Assembly (NCBI RefSeq): GCF_000166055.1
Contig: NC_014664.1
Location: forward strand, 1,804,001 to 1,868,000
DNA from: Rhodomicrobium vannielii ATCC 17100
GTDB taxonomy: Bacteria > Pseudomonadota > Alphaproteobacteria > Rhizobiales > Rhodomicrobiaceae
Direction: 5' to 3'
Length of the DNA stretch: 64,000 bases
Below, in pieces: positions 1 to 8,616 of this stretch. The notes beneath the pieces are model-generated. The model saw only the letters and a program-made list of their open reading frames with translations. It was not told where the DNA came from and did not search any database. The first letter of the stretch is position 1. Each line of letters opens with the position of its first letter. A program made the position numbers and the translations under genes.

Positions 1-15
1 TCGGAGTATTGGTCC

Positions 16-32
16 TTTAGAATGATTATAAG
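16..32 (+). promoter_or_regulatory. Irr/ICE-like iron control box upstream of bfd
   Basis: The 17-mer TTTAGAATGATTATAAG is an imperfect palindrome that fits the alphaproteobacterial iron control element (TTTAGAA, short spacer, then a TTCTAAA-like arm), bound by the haem-responsive regulator Irr. It lies about 80 bp before the bfd start. The left half-site is perfect and the right arm is degenerate. Iron-storage genes are classical Irr targets, which supports the call; binding itself is inferred. Confidence 0.6.
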
Positions 33-110
33 TGCTGATTTTTATTGCGAAGCAAGGAGCGCTTGCGTATTTAATCGATGTAGGCAAGTCAAATGTAGAT
101 AATCGGCGCG

Positions 111-320
111 ATGATCATCTGTTCCTGCAATGTGTTGAGTGATGAGGCGGTTCGGTCGGCGATGTCGAGCCCGAACCCGCCGCGCACGCCATGCCAGGTG
201 CACCGGCATTTCGGCTGCACCGCGAAGTGCGGCCGCTGCACCCGGTCTCTGCGCGACGCCATGGATGACGGCAGAGCTGAGCAGCCGATGGAGCAAATGC
301 CGGTCGCCAAGGTCGCCTGA
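111..320 (+). CDS. bfd: Bacterioferritin-associated ferredoxin
   Basis: A 69-residue BFD-type [2Fe-2S] ferredoxin that delivers electrons to bacterioferritin so that stored ferric iron can be reduced and released. The cluster ligand pattern is visible: C4-x-C6 at the N-terminus and C40-x2-C43 further on, with an additional C36 and C28. Length agrees with the family (about 64-75 aa). The bacterioferritin gene follows on the same strand 313 bp downstream, the usual functional partner. An Irr-like box sits upstream, so iron-dependent control is expected. The ATG start gives the canonical MIICSC opening, although no strong Shine-Dalgarno precedes it. Confidence 0.88.
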   Translation: MIICSCNVLSDEAVRSAMSSPNPPRTPCQVHRHFGCTAKCGRCTRSLRDAMDDGRAEQPMEQMPVAKVA

Positions 321-633
321 CCGGGCTTCGGTCGCCTGCTGGCCGTTTCCGACACTCCCTCAGTTTTCTTATTTTACCCGGACGGGAATCGCCTCGCTCC
401 TCGGGCCAAGCCCGTTGCGATCAGTTCGGATCTGTGAACCGTTTGCAGATCGGCTGCGTGCAATCTCATCGGAGCGGGCTCTAGGCATTTGCACTGGCGA
501 TGAAATTTCTGTGAGCTGTTTAGAATTACTCCATTTCCAGCATTGATTTTGAAAGAGCCCATCCGAGATTCTCCTCCATGATCGCGTTGCGATTCTCACC
601 GCAGCCAGCCTGCCTCACCACTCGGAGAACAGA
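321..633. other. Intergenic region between bfd and bfr
   Basis: No supported gene. It carries a second, weaker Irr-like box (519-536) and presumably the bfr promoter. Short reading frames on both strands here have no recognisable product. Confidence 0.6.
519..536 (+). promoter_or_regulatory. Second, weaker Irr-like box upstream of bfr
   Basis: TTTAGAATTACTCCATTT has the perfect TTTAGAA left half of an iron control element but a degraded right half. It lies about 100 bp before the bfr ATG. Having the same half-site before both bfd and bfr suggests joint iron control; alone this site would be a weak call. Confidence 0.35.
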
Positions 634-1125
634 ATGAAGGGCGACCCCAAAGTCATCGAATATCTGAACGCGGGACTCAGATCCGAACTGACTGCCATCA
701 ATCAGTACTGGCTGCATTACCGCATGCTCGACAATTGGGGCTTCCTCTCCCTTGCGAAGTACTGGCGCAAGGAATCGATCGAAGAGATGGAGCACGCTGA
801 CAAGCTTACCGCGCGCATCCTTTTCCTCGATGGCTTCCCGAACCTTCAGGTGCTCGACCCGCTCCGCATTGGCCAGACCGTGAAGGAAATACTTGAGGCC
901 GACCTCGCCTCGGAGATCGGCGCGCGTGCGCTTTATCAGGAAGCCGCGACCTATTCGCATTCGGTGCAGGATTACGTCTCGCGCGATCTGTTCGAGAAGC
1001 TGATGCACGACGAGGAGGAGCACATCGACTTCCTCGAAACGCAGCTCGGCCTCGTGGACAAGCTCGGGCTTGAGCTTTACTCGCAGTACCACATCGGTGG
1101 CCTCGACAAGGAAGGCATCGACTGA
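634..1125 (+). CDS. bfr: Bacterioferritin
   Basis: A 163-residue subunit of the 24-mer haem-containing ferritin that oxidises Fe(II) and stores it as a mineral core in the cytoplasm. All ferroxidase-centre ligands are at canonical positions: E18, E51, H54, E94, E127 and H130. The haem-ligating M52 is also present, so this is a true Bfr, not a haem-free ferritin or Dps. Length matches E. coli Bfr (158 aa) closely. It follows bfd and likely shares iron-responsive control. The ATG start gives an N-terminus ([12 protein letters not shown]) typical of the family. Confidence 0.97.
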   Translation: MKGDPKVIEYLNAGLRSELTAINQYWLHYRMLDNWGFLSLAKYWRKESIEEMEHADKLTARILFLDGFPNLQVLDPLRIGQTVKEILEADLASEIGARALYQEAATYSHSVQDYVSRDLFEKLMHDEEEHIDFLETQLGLVDKLGLELYSQYHIGGLDKEGID

Positions 1126-1135
1126 CGATATTCCG

Positions 1136-1163
1136 CCGGGTCGAGGGAACGCCTTCGACCCGG
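1136..1163. terminator. Hairpin between convergent bfr and carbonic anhydrase genes
   Basis: A 12-bp stem (CCGGGTCGAGGG pairing with CCTTCGACCCGG, one G-T pair) closes a 4-nt AACG loop 11 bp after the bfr stop. No T-tract follows, so it may be a stabilising or Rho-type hairpin shared by the converging genes. Confidence 0.5.
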
Positions 1164-1194
1164 TATGTTCGGCAAAGGCGCCTGACGCGCGGCG

Positions 1195-1869
1195 CTACTT
1201 CTTCTGCGAGTACCGCACGATGAGCTTCGGCGTCGCCTGCGCGGTCGAGTCCCTCGTCAGGGTCACAAACTCCTGCTTTTCGGCGTCGAACGTGTCCACC
1301 GTCCCGCTGTCGATATTATAGACCCAGCCGTGCAGGCTGAGCTGTCCCGCCGCGAGCTTCGCCGCGACCGCAGGATGCGTCGCCAGATTGCGGAGCTGAC
1401 ACAGCACGTTCTCATGCACGAGCGCATTCAAACGCCTCTTTTCGTCCTCCTCCGGCGAGAAGCGCGCCTCCACGATCTGCTTCGCCGCGGCCGCGTGTTT
1501 GATCCAGGCGCCCACAGCAGGCATCTTGTCGAGCTTGTCATCGCGGAGGATGGCTTTCATCGCGCCGCAGTCCGAATGGCCGCACACGATGAGGTTCGGA
1601 ATGCCGAGCCCCTGAACCGCATATTCGATGCTGGCAGACACTCCGCCAGACGCGGGACCATAGGACGGGATGATGTTGCCCGCGTTGCGGATCACGAAAA
1701 TATCGCCCGGGTCGCATTGGGTGAGCAACTCGGGCACGACGCGGCTGTCGGAGCAGGCGATGAACACGGCGAAGGGCTTCTGGCGTTCGCCGAGTTCGCT
1801 GAACAGTTCCTGTCGCTTGCCGTGGATTTCTGTCTGAAAACGCAGAACGCCGTCAATGATTCTGTGCAT
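1195..1869 (-). CDS. Beta-class carbonic anhydrase
   Basis: A 224-residue beta-carbonic anhydrase that interconverts CO2 and bicarbonate in the cytoplasm. The zinc-binding and catalytic set is visible: C39-S-D41-S-R (zinc ligand plus catalytic Asp-Arg pair) and H98-S-D-C101 (the remaining zinc ligands). Length fits the CynT/Can-type enzymes. The gene converges on bfr, with a hairpin between them, and is divergent from the downstream lipoprotein gene. No cyanate lyase lies nearby, so a general CO2/bicarbonate supply role is more likely than cyanate detoxification. Confidence 0.95.
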   Translation of the reverse strand: MHRIIDGVLRFQTEIHGKRQELFSELGERQKPFAVFIACSDSRVVPELLTQCDPGDIFVIRNAGNIIPSYGPASGGVSASIEYAVQGLGIPNLIVCGHSDCGAMKAILRDDKLDKMPAVGAWIKHAAAAKQIVEARFSPEEDEKRRLNALVHENVLCQLRNLATHPAVAAKLAAGQLSLHGWVYNIDSGTVDTFDAEKQEFVTLTRDSTAQATPKLIVRYSQKK

Positions 1870-2104
1870 GGAAGATGTACGGCTCCGGTTATAAGGTCCG
1901 GCAATTTAACACCGTTAGGACCGGCATGCGAGCGGCGTGCTGTCTCGCCGTCGAGACGAGCGATGAAACGCGCCCGGCCGCCTCCTTCGATCAAATAAAC
2001 ATGATATTGTCCAGATCGCGCGCTACGCAGGCTTTGCCGGTGGGGGGTCAAGCGTTCGTTAACCACGATTTGACATAATCGGCATTGTTCCGGGGGCCGA
2101 TGTC

Positions 2105-2767
2105 ATGTGGCGTACTCTTGGTTTGTTCGTGTTTTTCGCGAGCCTTGGCGGATGCGCCGCAACGGGCGCGCTGCCTTCAATGTCAGGATTTGGCGGCGGC
2201 CTTTCCGATACGGAGCCGCCCAAAACCGCGATGGCTGCGGAGCCGGTCGCGGCGTCTACCGCCTCAAGCTCGGGGTCGTCTTCCGGGATTTCCGGGATAT
2301 GGTCGAATTTCTCGTCCGCCTTCAGTTCAGGAGACGCGGCGGCGGCATCGAAGTCGCCAATCGGGGAGCAGCCGGACGTTCTCGATCCGAACGAGGCGCT
2401 GCGCCTCGTGAACGACTACCGCGCGTCGCAGGGGCTGCCCTCGCTCTCGCTGGAGCCGCACGCGACCGAAGCCGCCTATATCCTCGCGAAAAACATGGCG
2501 AAGACCGACAAGATGTCCCACGTCGGGCCCGGCGGTGCGGATGTCGGCAAGCGCCTGACGCTGGCGGGCTATCGATACCGCGTCGCGGCCGAGAACATCG
2601 GCGCTGGCCAGGCATCGGTCGCTCAGATCATCGACGGCTGGAAGCATAGCCCGCCGCACAGCCGCAACCTGCTATTGGCCGACGCGAAACACATGGGCAT
2701 CGCGTTCGAGTACAAGCCGGACACGAAGTTCAAGAGGTTCTGGGCGCTTGTCGTTGCAGCGCCGTAA
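2105..2767 (+). CDS. CAP (SCP/PR-1) domain lipoprotein
   Basis: A 220-residue exported protein. A hydrophobic N-terminus ends in a lipobox (SLGGC, lipidated C17), followed by a Ser/Ala/Gly-rich linker to about residue 90. A CAP domain (about 98-218) contains the LVNDYRASQGLP opening, H of the KMSHVG segment, and the AENIGAG and HSRNLL signatures. Bacterial CAP lipoproteins are envelope proteins of mostly unknown activity. The ATG is preceded by GGGGGCCG as a Shine-Dalgarno-like stretch. A TTGACA hexamer at about 2071 could be part of its promoter. Confidence 0.85.
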   Translation: MWRTLGLFVFFASLGGCAATGALPSMSGFGGGLSDTEPPKTAMAAEPVAASTASSSGSSSGISGIWSNFSSAFSSGDAAAASKSPIGEQPDVLDPNEALRLVNDYRASQGLPSLSLEPHATEAAYILAKNMAKTDKMSHVGPGGADVGKRLTLAGYRYRVAAENIGAGQASVAQIIDGWKHSPPHSRNLLLADAKHMGIAFEYKPDTKFKRFWALVVAAP

Positions 2768-2862
2768 ATCGACGTCGGCGGCATGCTCGCAAAGTTGACG
2801 ATGCACGAGGTTCAAATCCCTGATAAAGCTGCGCCGCTCGTGAAAGATTCGCAAGAGCTCGG

Positions 2863-4794
2863 GTGGTGATGAATATCCAGGGTCAGGTCGCAGCGGAGCC
2901 GCAGGGCGTCGCGGCAGCGCCTCAGGGACATACGAAAGCCATGGCTCTTGCGGCCCTTGGCGTCGTGTTCGGCGATATCGGCACGAGTCCGCTTTATACG
3001 CTCAAGATCGTGCTCGCCGCGAGCGGCCATCAGGTCGTCGACCGCGCCATGGTGCTGGGGTCGCTGTCGCTCATCATCTGGACGCTTATCATCGTGACGT
3101 CGGTGAAGTACATCGCCGTGGCGATGCGCGTGGACAACCACGGCGAAGGCGGCATCATGGCGCTGATGGCGCTCTTGAGCGGCGGTCGCAAGGGGCTCGG
3201 CGGCAAACGGCAGAGGCGAACCTTCGTCGTTATTGTCGGCCTCGCGGGCGCTGCCCTCATCTACGGCGACGGCGTCATAACACCCGCAATATCGGTGCTG
3301 TCCGCGCTCGAAGGCCTCGCCATCAAGGCGCATAGCTTCGAGCCGTACATTCTGCCCGCAACCATCGTCATTCTTGTGCTGCTGTTCCTTGTTCAGCCGC
3401 GCGGCACAGCCACAATCGGCCGCCTTTTCGGGCCGATCATGCTCGTCTGGTTCGTGACACTTGGCCTGCTCGGCATCGGCGGCATCTGGGAAAACCCCGA
3501 CGTGCTGGCCGCGATCAACCCGGCATACGGCCTCTATTACCTCTTTGAAGGCGGCCTGACGTCGTTCCTGATCCTCGGCGGCGTGTTCCTCTGCGTCACG
3601 GGCGCGGAGGCGCTCTATACGGATATGGGCCATTTCGGGCGGCGGCCGATCCAGATGGCGTGGTTCTTCATCGTCTTCCCCTGCCTCGTTCTCAACTATG
3701 CCGGTCAGGCTGCGCTCGTGCTGCATGGAACCGCCATCGCCGAGAACACCTTCTACGCGCTGTGCCCGAGGGAACTGCTCATCCCCCTGATCGTCCTCGC
3801 GACGATCGCCACCATTGTCGCCAGTCAGGCCGTGATTACCGGCGCTTTCTCCATGACGCGTCAGGCCATCCAGCTCGGGTGGTTGCCGCGCCTCCACATC
3901 ACGCAGACGTCCGCGCTGGGCTTCGGACAAATTTACATCGGCGTCGTGAACTGGACGATGATGGTCGTCACCATCGGGCTGACGCTCTCGTTCCGCGAGG
4001 CTGACAACCTCGCCGCCGCCTATGGCATCGCCGTGTCCGCCACCATGCTGATGGACTCGTTTCTGCTCTACATCGCGATGCGCGAATATCTCGGCTGGGA
4101 CCCACGGCTCTCCGCGCTGCTGGCGGGCTGCTTCATCATCGTCGACTGCGCCTTCGTCATCGCCAACTCGGCGAAGATGCTGGATGGCGCGTGGGTGCCT
4201 CTGCTGCTCGCCGCGATTGTCGCGGGGCTGATGTGGGTCTGGCATTCAGGGCGGCGCGCCGTCATGGCCGTCCTCGTTTCGAGATATCGGCCGATCCACG
4301 AGTTTCTTGCCGAACTCAAGGAAACGGGCGTGCCGCGCGTTCCGGGAACGGCAGTTTTCATGACGCGCTCCAGGAAGGGTGTCCCCCCGGTCATGGCGTG
4401 GCACGTGAAGCATAATCGCGCGCTGCACGAGCGGGTGGTGGTGGTCCATGTGTCCATCGAGCCCGTGCCGTTCGTGAACCCGGAGCATCGCCTCCACGTG
4501 GAGACGGAGGATGACAATTTCTGGCGCGCCATGGTGTATTACGGCTTCATGGAGCGACCGGACATCCCGCCCATCCTCGAACTCGTCAAGGAGCGTGGAT
4601 ACGACATCAACCTCGACGACGTGACCTATTACATCGGACGCGAGACGGTCGTCGCCCGCGAGGATGGCAAAGGGCTGCCGCGCTGGCAGGAAAATATCTT
4701 CTCCATCATGGAGCGCAACGCTGCGCAGGTGACGGACTTCTTCCGACTGCCCGTCGACAGGGTGGTGGAGATCGGCCGGCAGGTCGCGATCTGA
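2863..4794 (+). CDS. kup: Kup/Trk-D family low-affinity potassium uptake protein
   Basis: A 643-residue K+/H+ symporter of the KUP/HAK/KT family. The family signature GDIGTSPLYT is at about residues 37-46, followed by about twelve hydrophobic segments to about residue 465, then a soluble C-terminal domain of about 170 residues, the standard KUP architecture. Start choice is open: GTG at 2863, GTG at 2866 and ATG at 2869 are consecutive in-frame codons; a GAGCTCGGG stretch precedes them. It is not linked to other transport genes. Alphaproteobacteria often hold several kup paralogues, so a numbered symbol is not assigned. Confidence 0.96.
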   Translation: MVMNIQGQVAAEPQGVAAAPQGHTKAMALAALGVVFGDIGTSPLYTLKIVLAASGHQVVDRAMVLGSLSLIIWTLIIVTSVKYIAVAMRVDNHGEGGIMALMALLSGGRKGLGGKRQRRTFVVIVGLAGAALIYGDGVITPAISVLSALEGLAIKAHSFEPYILPATIVILVLLFLVQPRGTATIGRLFGPIMLVWFVTLGLLGIGGIWENPDVLAAINPAYGLYYLFEGGLTSFLILGGVFLCVTGAEALYTDMGHFGRRPIQMAWFFIVFPCLVLNYAGQAALVLHGTAIAENTFYALCPRELLIPLIVLATIATIVASQAVITGAFSMTRQAIQLGWLPRLHITQTSALGFGQIYIGVVNWTMMVVTIGLTLSFREADNLAAAYGIAVSATMLMDSFLLYIAMREYLGWDPRLSALLAGCFIIVDCAFVIANSAKMLDGAWVPLLLAAIVAGLMWVWHSGRRAVMAVLVSRYRPIHEFLAELKETGVPRVPGTAVFMTRSRKGVPPVMAWHVKHNRALHERVVVVHVSIEPVPFVNPEHRLHVETEDDNFWRAMVYYGFMERPDIPPILELVKERGYDINLDDVTYYIGRETVVAREDGKGLPRWQENIFSIMERNAAQVTDFFRLPVDRVVEIGRQVAI

Positions 4795-4864
4795 GTCGAT
4801 GCCGGGGGCGCAGGCGGCTTTGCGTCGCCGCGCAGGAACCGCGCTGCAAAGAGAGGGCATGCGG

Positions 4865-5833
4865 ATGAAAGCGTTGGTGGTAAGCGACTTCGAACGGACA
4901 CCGGAATGGACGGATTTTGCGGAGCCCGTGCCCGGCGAAGGCGAGGTGCTTGTGCATGTTACGGCGGCGGGGCTTAGCAATCTCGCGCGCATGCAGGCGA
5001 GCGGCAGGCATTATGCGAGCCCAACAGCGGTGCCCTTCGTGGCGGGCATCGACGGTGTTGGCCGGCTCGACGATGGAAGCCGCGTTTATTTCTTCGCGGG
5101 CCGCAGGCCGTTCGGCGCATTCGCCTTGCGCAGCATCGCGCCCGCCGAGCTATGCGTTCCAGTTCCCGCCGATGTCAGCGACATCACCGCTGCCTCCATC
5201 GCCAACGCCGCGATGTCGTCATGGGCGGCGCTCATACAACGCGCGGCGATCCAGCCCGGCGAGGCGGTGCTCATTAATGGGGCGACAGGTGCATCGGGCA
5301 GCCTTGCGGTGAAGATCGCCAGGCATCTCGGCGCGGGCAAGGTGATCGTCACAGGCCGAAATCCCGACGTGCTCGCAAAGCTCACGGCGACGGGCGCGGA
5401 TGAGGTCATTCCGCTCACCCTCCCGCCGGAGGAGCTTGCCCGCGAGTTTCGGCGCAGCATCGAATCGAACGGGATCGGCATTGTGCTCGATTATCTTTGG
5501 GGCGCGTCGTCAGAGGCGATCCTGAAGGCCGTCGAAGCGCTGGGCCGACGCCATGCCGCGCCTGCGATCCGGTTCGTGCAGATTGGCTCGATCAGCGGGC
5601 ACACGATCACCTTTCCGGCGGCGGTCCTCCGTAGTACAGGGTTGCAGGTTATGGGGAGCGGCCTCGGCAGCGTGTCGGATCGCGAGTTGGTGGCCGACAT
5701 TGGCGCGGCGTTCAAGGTAGCGACGAAGCTCGGGCTAACCGTCGGTGTAAGTCCGATTCCGATGGCGGAGGGCGCGGCGGCATGGGCGCAAGGCGGCAGC
5801 CGTAGCGAGCGCATGGTGTTCACGCTGGACTGA
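4865..5833 (+). CDS. Zinc-type alcohol dehydrogenase-like / quinone oxidoreductase family protein
   Basis: A 322-residue medium-chain dehydrogenase/reductase of the zinc-free quinone-oxidoreductase branch. It opens with a GroES-like fold (about 1-120). An NAD(P)-binding Rossmann domain follows with LINGATGASGSLAVKIA at about 139-155, a variant of the nucleotide-binding GxGxxG loop. No zinc-ligand cluster is visible. The longer reading frame begins at 4799, but AGAGAGGG at 4850-4857 positions ATG 4865 (MKALVV) best; ATG 4859 is an alternative. It follows kup by only about 70 bp and may be co-transcribed. The substrate is unknown. Confidence 0.8.
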   Translation: MKALVVSDFERTPEWTDFAEPVPGEGEVLVHVTAAGLSNLARMQASGRHYASPTAVPFVAGIDGVGRLDDGSRVYFFAGRRPFGAFALRSIAPAELCVPVPADVSDITAASIANAAMSSWAALIQRAAIQPGEAVLINGATGASGSLAVKIARHLGAGKVIVTGRNPDVLAKLTATGADEVIPLTLPPEELAREFRRSIESNGIGIVLDYLWGASSEAILKAVEALGRRHAAPAIRFVQIGSISGHTITFPAAVLRSTGLQVMGSGLGSVSDRELVADIGAAFKVATKLGLTVGVSPIPMAEGAAAWAQGGSRSERMVFTLD

Positions 5834-5928
5834 GCCACAGGCCGTCGCACGCCAGAGTTGAATAGAATCGTAAGAAAGGGTAAGCTTTGCCTTGTCTATA
5901 GTCTTCGAGACTTTCAGGCGAGGCACAC

Positions 5929-6225
5929 ATGATCAAAGCTGTCTTTGCTGCGCTGGCGCTTGTCGCCGCGGCGCTGATCGCACCGGCCGCGGCCGCCCCT
6001 GCGGCGCCCGCGACCGTTTCAACGGAAGCCGTCGCTTCCGAGGCGGTCAATGTTTATTATCGCTATTACCGCCACCGCCGCTACTATTACCCGCGATATC
6101 GCGTATATCGCAGGCATTACTACTATCCCCGCTATCGCACCTATTATTATCCGCGGTACAGATATCGCTACTATTACCGGCCGCATCGCCACTACTATCG
6201 CCGACACTACTGGCGCCGTTGGTAG
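5929..6225 (+). CDS. Small exported Tyr/Arg-rich protein
   Basis: A 98-residue protein with a clear Sec signal peptide (hydrophobic Ala/Leu stretch to about residue 23, AAA-A cleavage site). A short linker follows, then an extreme low-complexity tail of about 56 residues almost wholly Tyr, Arg, His and Pro. The tail repeats the motif YYYPRYR about three times, and ends in WRRW. An intrinsic terminator follows 54 bp after the stop, supporting a real transcription unit. Similar short Tyr/Arg-rich exported proteins occur in Rhizobiales genomes as hypotheticals. The charge suggests binding to a polyanion or the cell surface, but function is unknown. Confidence 0.75.
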   Translation: MIKAVFAALALVAAALIAPAAAAPAAPATVSTEAVASEAVNVYYRYYRHRRYYYPRYRVYRRHYYYPRYRTYYYPRYRYRYYYRPHRHYYRRHYWRRW

Positions 6226-6279
6226 TCCGTGTCGCCGCACCGGTTTTCGCCAAGCCGCACCGGGCGACTTGAAACACCA

Positions 6280-6311
6280 CCCTTCCGCCAACCGGCGGAA
6301 GGGCTTTTCTT
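6280..6311. terminator. Intrinsic terminator, probably bidirectional
   Basis: A 10-bp perfect stem (CCCTTCCGCC / GGCGGAAGGG), AACC loop, then CTTTTCTT. It lies between the Tyr/Arg-rich peptide gene and the convergent acyl-CoA synthetase gene. Confidence 0.85.
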
Positions 6312-6316
6312 GAGGC

Positions 6317-7939
6317 TCAGGATTTCGCCATCTCGCGCAGAATGTACTTCTGGATCTTGCCGGTGGACGTCTTCGGCAGTTCGTTGAATACCACGTGGCG
6401 CGGGCACTTGTACGCCGCGAGATGCTGGCGGCACCACGCGATGATCTCCTCTGCCGTCACGGTCGCGCCCGGCTTCAGCTCGATGAAGGCGCAGGGCGTC
6501 TCGCCCCATTTCTCGTCATGCTTCGCGACCACGGAGGCCGCCTGCACGGCCGGATGCTTGAACAGCACGTCCTCGACCTCGATGGACGAGATATTCTCGC
6601 CGCCCGATATGATGATGTCCTTCGAGCGGTCCTTCAGCTGGATGTAGCCGTCCGGGTGCATCACGCCGAGGTCGCCCGAGTGGAACCAGCCGCCCGCGAG
6701 CGCGTCGTCGGTGGCGTCCTTGTTCTTGAGGTAGCCCTTCATGACGACATTGCCGCGAAACATGACTTCGCCGAGCGTCTCGCCATCGGCGGGCACGTGC
6801 TGCATGGTGAGCGGGTCGATCACGCTGAGGTCTTCGAGCGGCACGTAGCGCACGCCCTGCCGCGCCTTCTTCTGCGCCTGTGCGCCGCCGTCGAGCGCGT
6901 CCCATTCGCCCTTCCACTCGTTCACCACAGACGGGCCGTAGGTTTCCGTCAGGCCGTAAACATGGGTGACGTTGAAGCCCGCCTCGCGCATTTCGGCAAG
7001 CACAGCCTCGGGCGGCGGAGCGGCTGCGGTGAGGAATTGCACCTTTTGCTTCAGCTTGCGCTTCGCATCGGCGGGCGCGTTCAGGATCGTCGACATGACG
7101 ATGGGCGCGCCGCAAAGATGTGTGATCTCGTTCTCGTAAAGCGAGGCCCAGATCGCGTCGGGGCGCACATAGCGCAGGCACACCTGCGTGCCGCCGACGA
7201 GCGGAATCGTCCAGCCGAAGCACCAGCCGTCGCAATGGAACATCGGCAGCGTCCAGAGATAGTTCGGGTGCTTGCCGATCTGGCCCGCGAGCGTATTGCC
7301 GAGGCTCGTCAGATACGCGCCGCGATGGTGATAGACGACGCCCTTCGGGTTGCCGGTGGTGCCGGATGTGTAATTGAGCGAGATCGCATCCCATTCGTCG
7401 TCGGGCATTTTCCAGGCGAATTCGGGGTCGCCGCCAGCGATGAAGTCTTCATATTCGACGTCCGAGAGGCGCGCGCCGAGCCCCGGAAACTCCGTATCCG
7501 CATAGTCGATGATGACGGGCTTGTGCTCCGAGAGCTTCAGCGCCTCGGCGACGACCTTCGCATATTCGGTGTCGGTGATGAGCACCTTCGTTTCGGCATG
7601 GTCGAGCATGAACGCAATGTTCGCCGCGTCGAGGCGCGTGTTGATCGAGTGGAGCACCGCGCCCGCCATCGGCACGCCGTACTTCGCATCGAGCATCGCG
7701 GGCACGTTCGGCAGCATCACCGATACGGTGTCATTCTTGCCGATGCCGAGCTTCGACAGCGCCGAAGCCAGCCGCCGCGAGCGGTCGTAGAATTCGGCGT
7801 ACGTATAGGTCTTCGCGCCATGCACCACGGCCGGGTGGTTCGGGTAGACCCGCGCGGCGCGCGCGAGGAAGCCGAGAGGCGTCAGCGGCTGGTGGTTGGC
7901 GGGGGTCTTGTCGAGATTTTGCGTGTAGGCGGCGGTCAT
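6317..7939 (-). CDS. Acyl-CoA synthetase (AMP-forming)
   Basis: A 540-residue ANL-superfamily ligase that activates a carboxylic acid to acyl-AMP and then acyl-CoA. The P-loop YTSGTTGNPKG, the GLTETYGP A5-type motif, the FHSGDLGVMHPDGYI motif and the C-terminal catalytic lysine in PKTSTGKIQKY are all present. It resembles the medium-chain/3-methylmercaptopropionyl-CoA ligase-type branch; the substrate cannot be read from sequence. The frame extends to 7981, but a GAGGG at proper spacing favours ATG 7939 (MTAAYTQNL). It stands alone, with a terminator downstream. Confidence 0.9.
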   Translation of the reverse strand: MTAAYTQNLDKTPANHQPLTPLGFLARAARVYPNHPAVVHGAKTYTYAEFYDRSRRLASALSKLGIGKNDTVSVMLPNVPAMLDAKYGVPMAGAVLHSINTRLDAANIAFMLDHAETKVLITDTEYAKVVAEALKLSEHKPVIIDYADTEFPGLGARLSDVEYEDFIAGGDPEFAWKMPDDEWDAISLNYTSGTTGNPKGVVYHHRGAYLTSLGNTLAGQIGKHPNYLWTLPMFHCDGWCFGWTIPLVGGTQVCLRYVRPDAIWASLYENEITHLCGAPIVMSTILNAPADAKRKLKQKVQFLTAAAPPPEAVLAEMREAGFNVTHVYGLTETYGPSVVNEWKGEWDALDGGAQAQKKARQGVRYVPLEDLSVIDPLTMQHVPADGETLGEVMFRGNVVMKGYLKNKDATDDALAGGWFHSGDLGVMHPDGYIQLKDRSKDIIISGGENISSIEVEDVLFKHPAVQAASVVAKHDEKWGETPCAFIELKPGATVTAEEIIAWCRQHLAAYKCPRHVVFNELPKTSTGKIQKYILREMAKS

Positions 7940-8160
7940 GGTGGCCCTCGGAGCAGCGCCGTCAGCGCGAGCGGAAGCCAATAAGTCCGGTGCCTCTTCA
8001 GGACATCGACCGCAAGCGTTCTGCCCGTGATGACGCTTTCTTCAACATCTTTACGGCTTTTATCGTAATTCGCAGGGTCGAAAAACCGAAACCTTGGCGC
8101 ATCAGACCAAGGGATACGATCCGCCAGGACGGTTGACCAGCCTCGCGCACACTTGGCCCG

Positions 8161-8385
8161 TTAAATGTTAGGGATACCGCACTTCCGGCCCGCGAGCGGC
8201 AGCCCGGTACAGGCAAGAATGCTCTTGGGCGGCTCCGGCGTAACCGTATTTTCGACGACCTTCTGGCTGTCCGCGGGAATGGCGGCGGGGGCTTGTGCCA
8301 CCGCAGCGACGGGTGCCCGTGGCGCTTCGGCAGCGCAGGCGGACAGGATGAGCGAAATCGCGACGCAAGAGAACACGCGGGCCAT
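8161..8385 (-). CDS. Small putative lipoprotein
   Basis: A 74-residue protein with a lipoprotein signal: hydrophobic VAISLIL followed by the lipobox LSAC (lipidated C17). The rest is Ala/Pro-rich and ends in a compact segment containing two cysteines (ACTGLPLAGRKCG). The start at 8385 is set by GGAGG six bases upstream; an earlier in-frame start at 8409 lacks this. No family is recognised. It sits between the acyl-CoA synthetase and the divergent ppx gene. Confidence 0.6.
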   Translation of the reverse strand: MARVFSCVAISLILSACAAEAPRAPVAAVAQAPAAIPADSQKVVENTVTPEPPKSILACTGLPLAGRKCGIPNI

Positions 8386-8616
8386 GACATGCCTCCGTGC
8401 CAGGATCATTTTTGCGATTCCTCTTTCATCGAAGGCGGCGATTCGCTCAATCGATAAATTGTAAGGAAGTTTTAACGCCGGCCTTTCGGCGCGACGGCTT
8501 CAGGCTTCGTCGCCAGCCACGTCTTTCGTTTGCGGATGCTAAAAAAACTGTTAGTCTTCTCTGTTAGTGGGGCGGCAAAACACAATCTGCGAAACAAAAC
8601 GCAGACGGAGGTTCGT

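Noticed and set aside
2807-2823. T-loop-like GAGGTTCAAATCCCT resembling a tRNA 3' half
   Set aside because: The flanking sequence cannot form a full acceptor, D or anticodon arm, and one T-stem pair mismatches.
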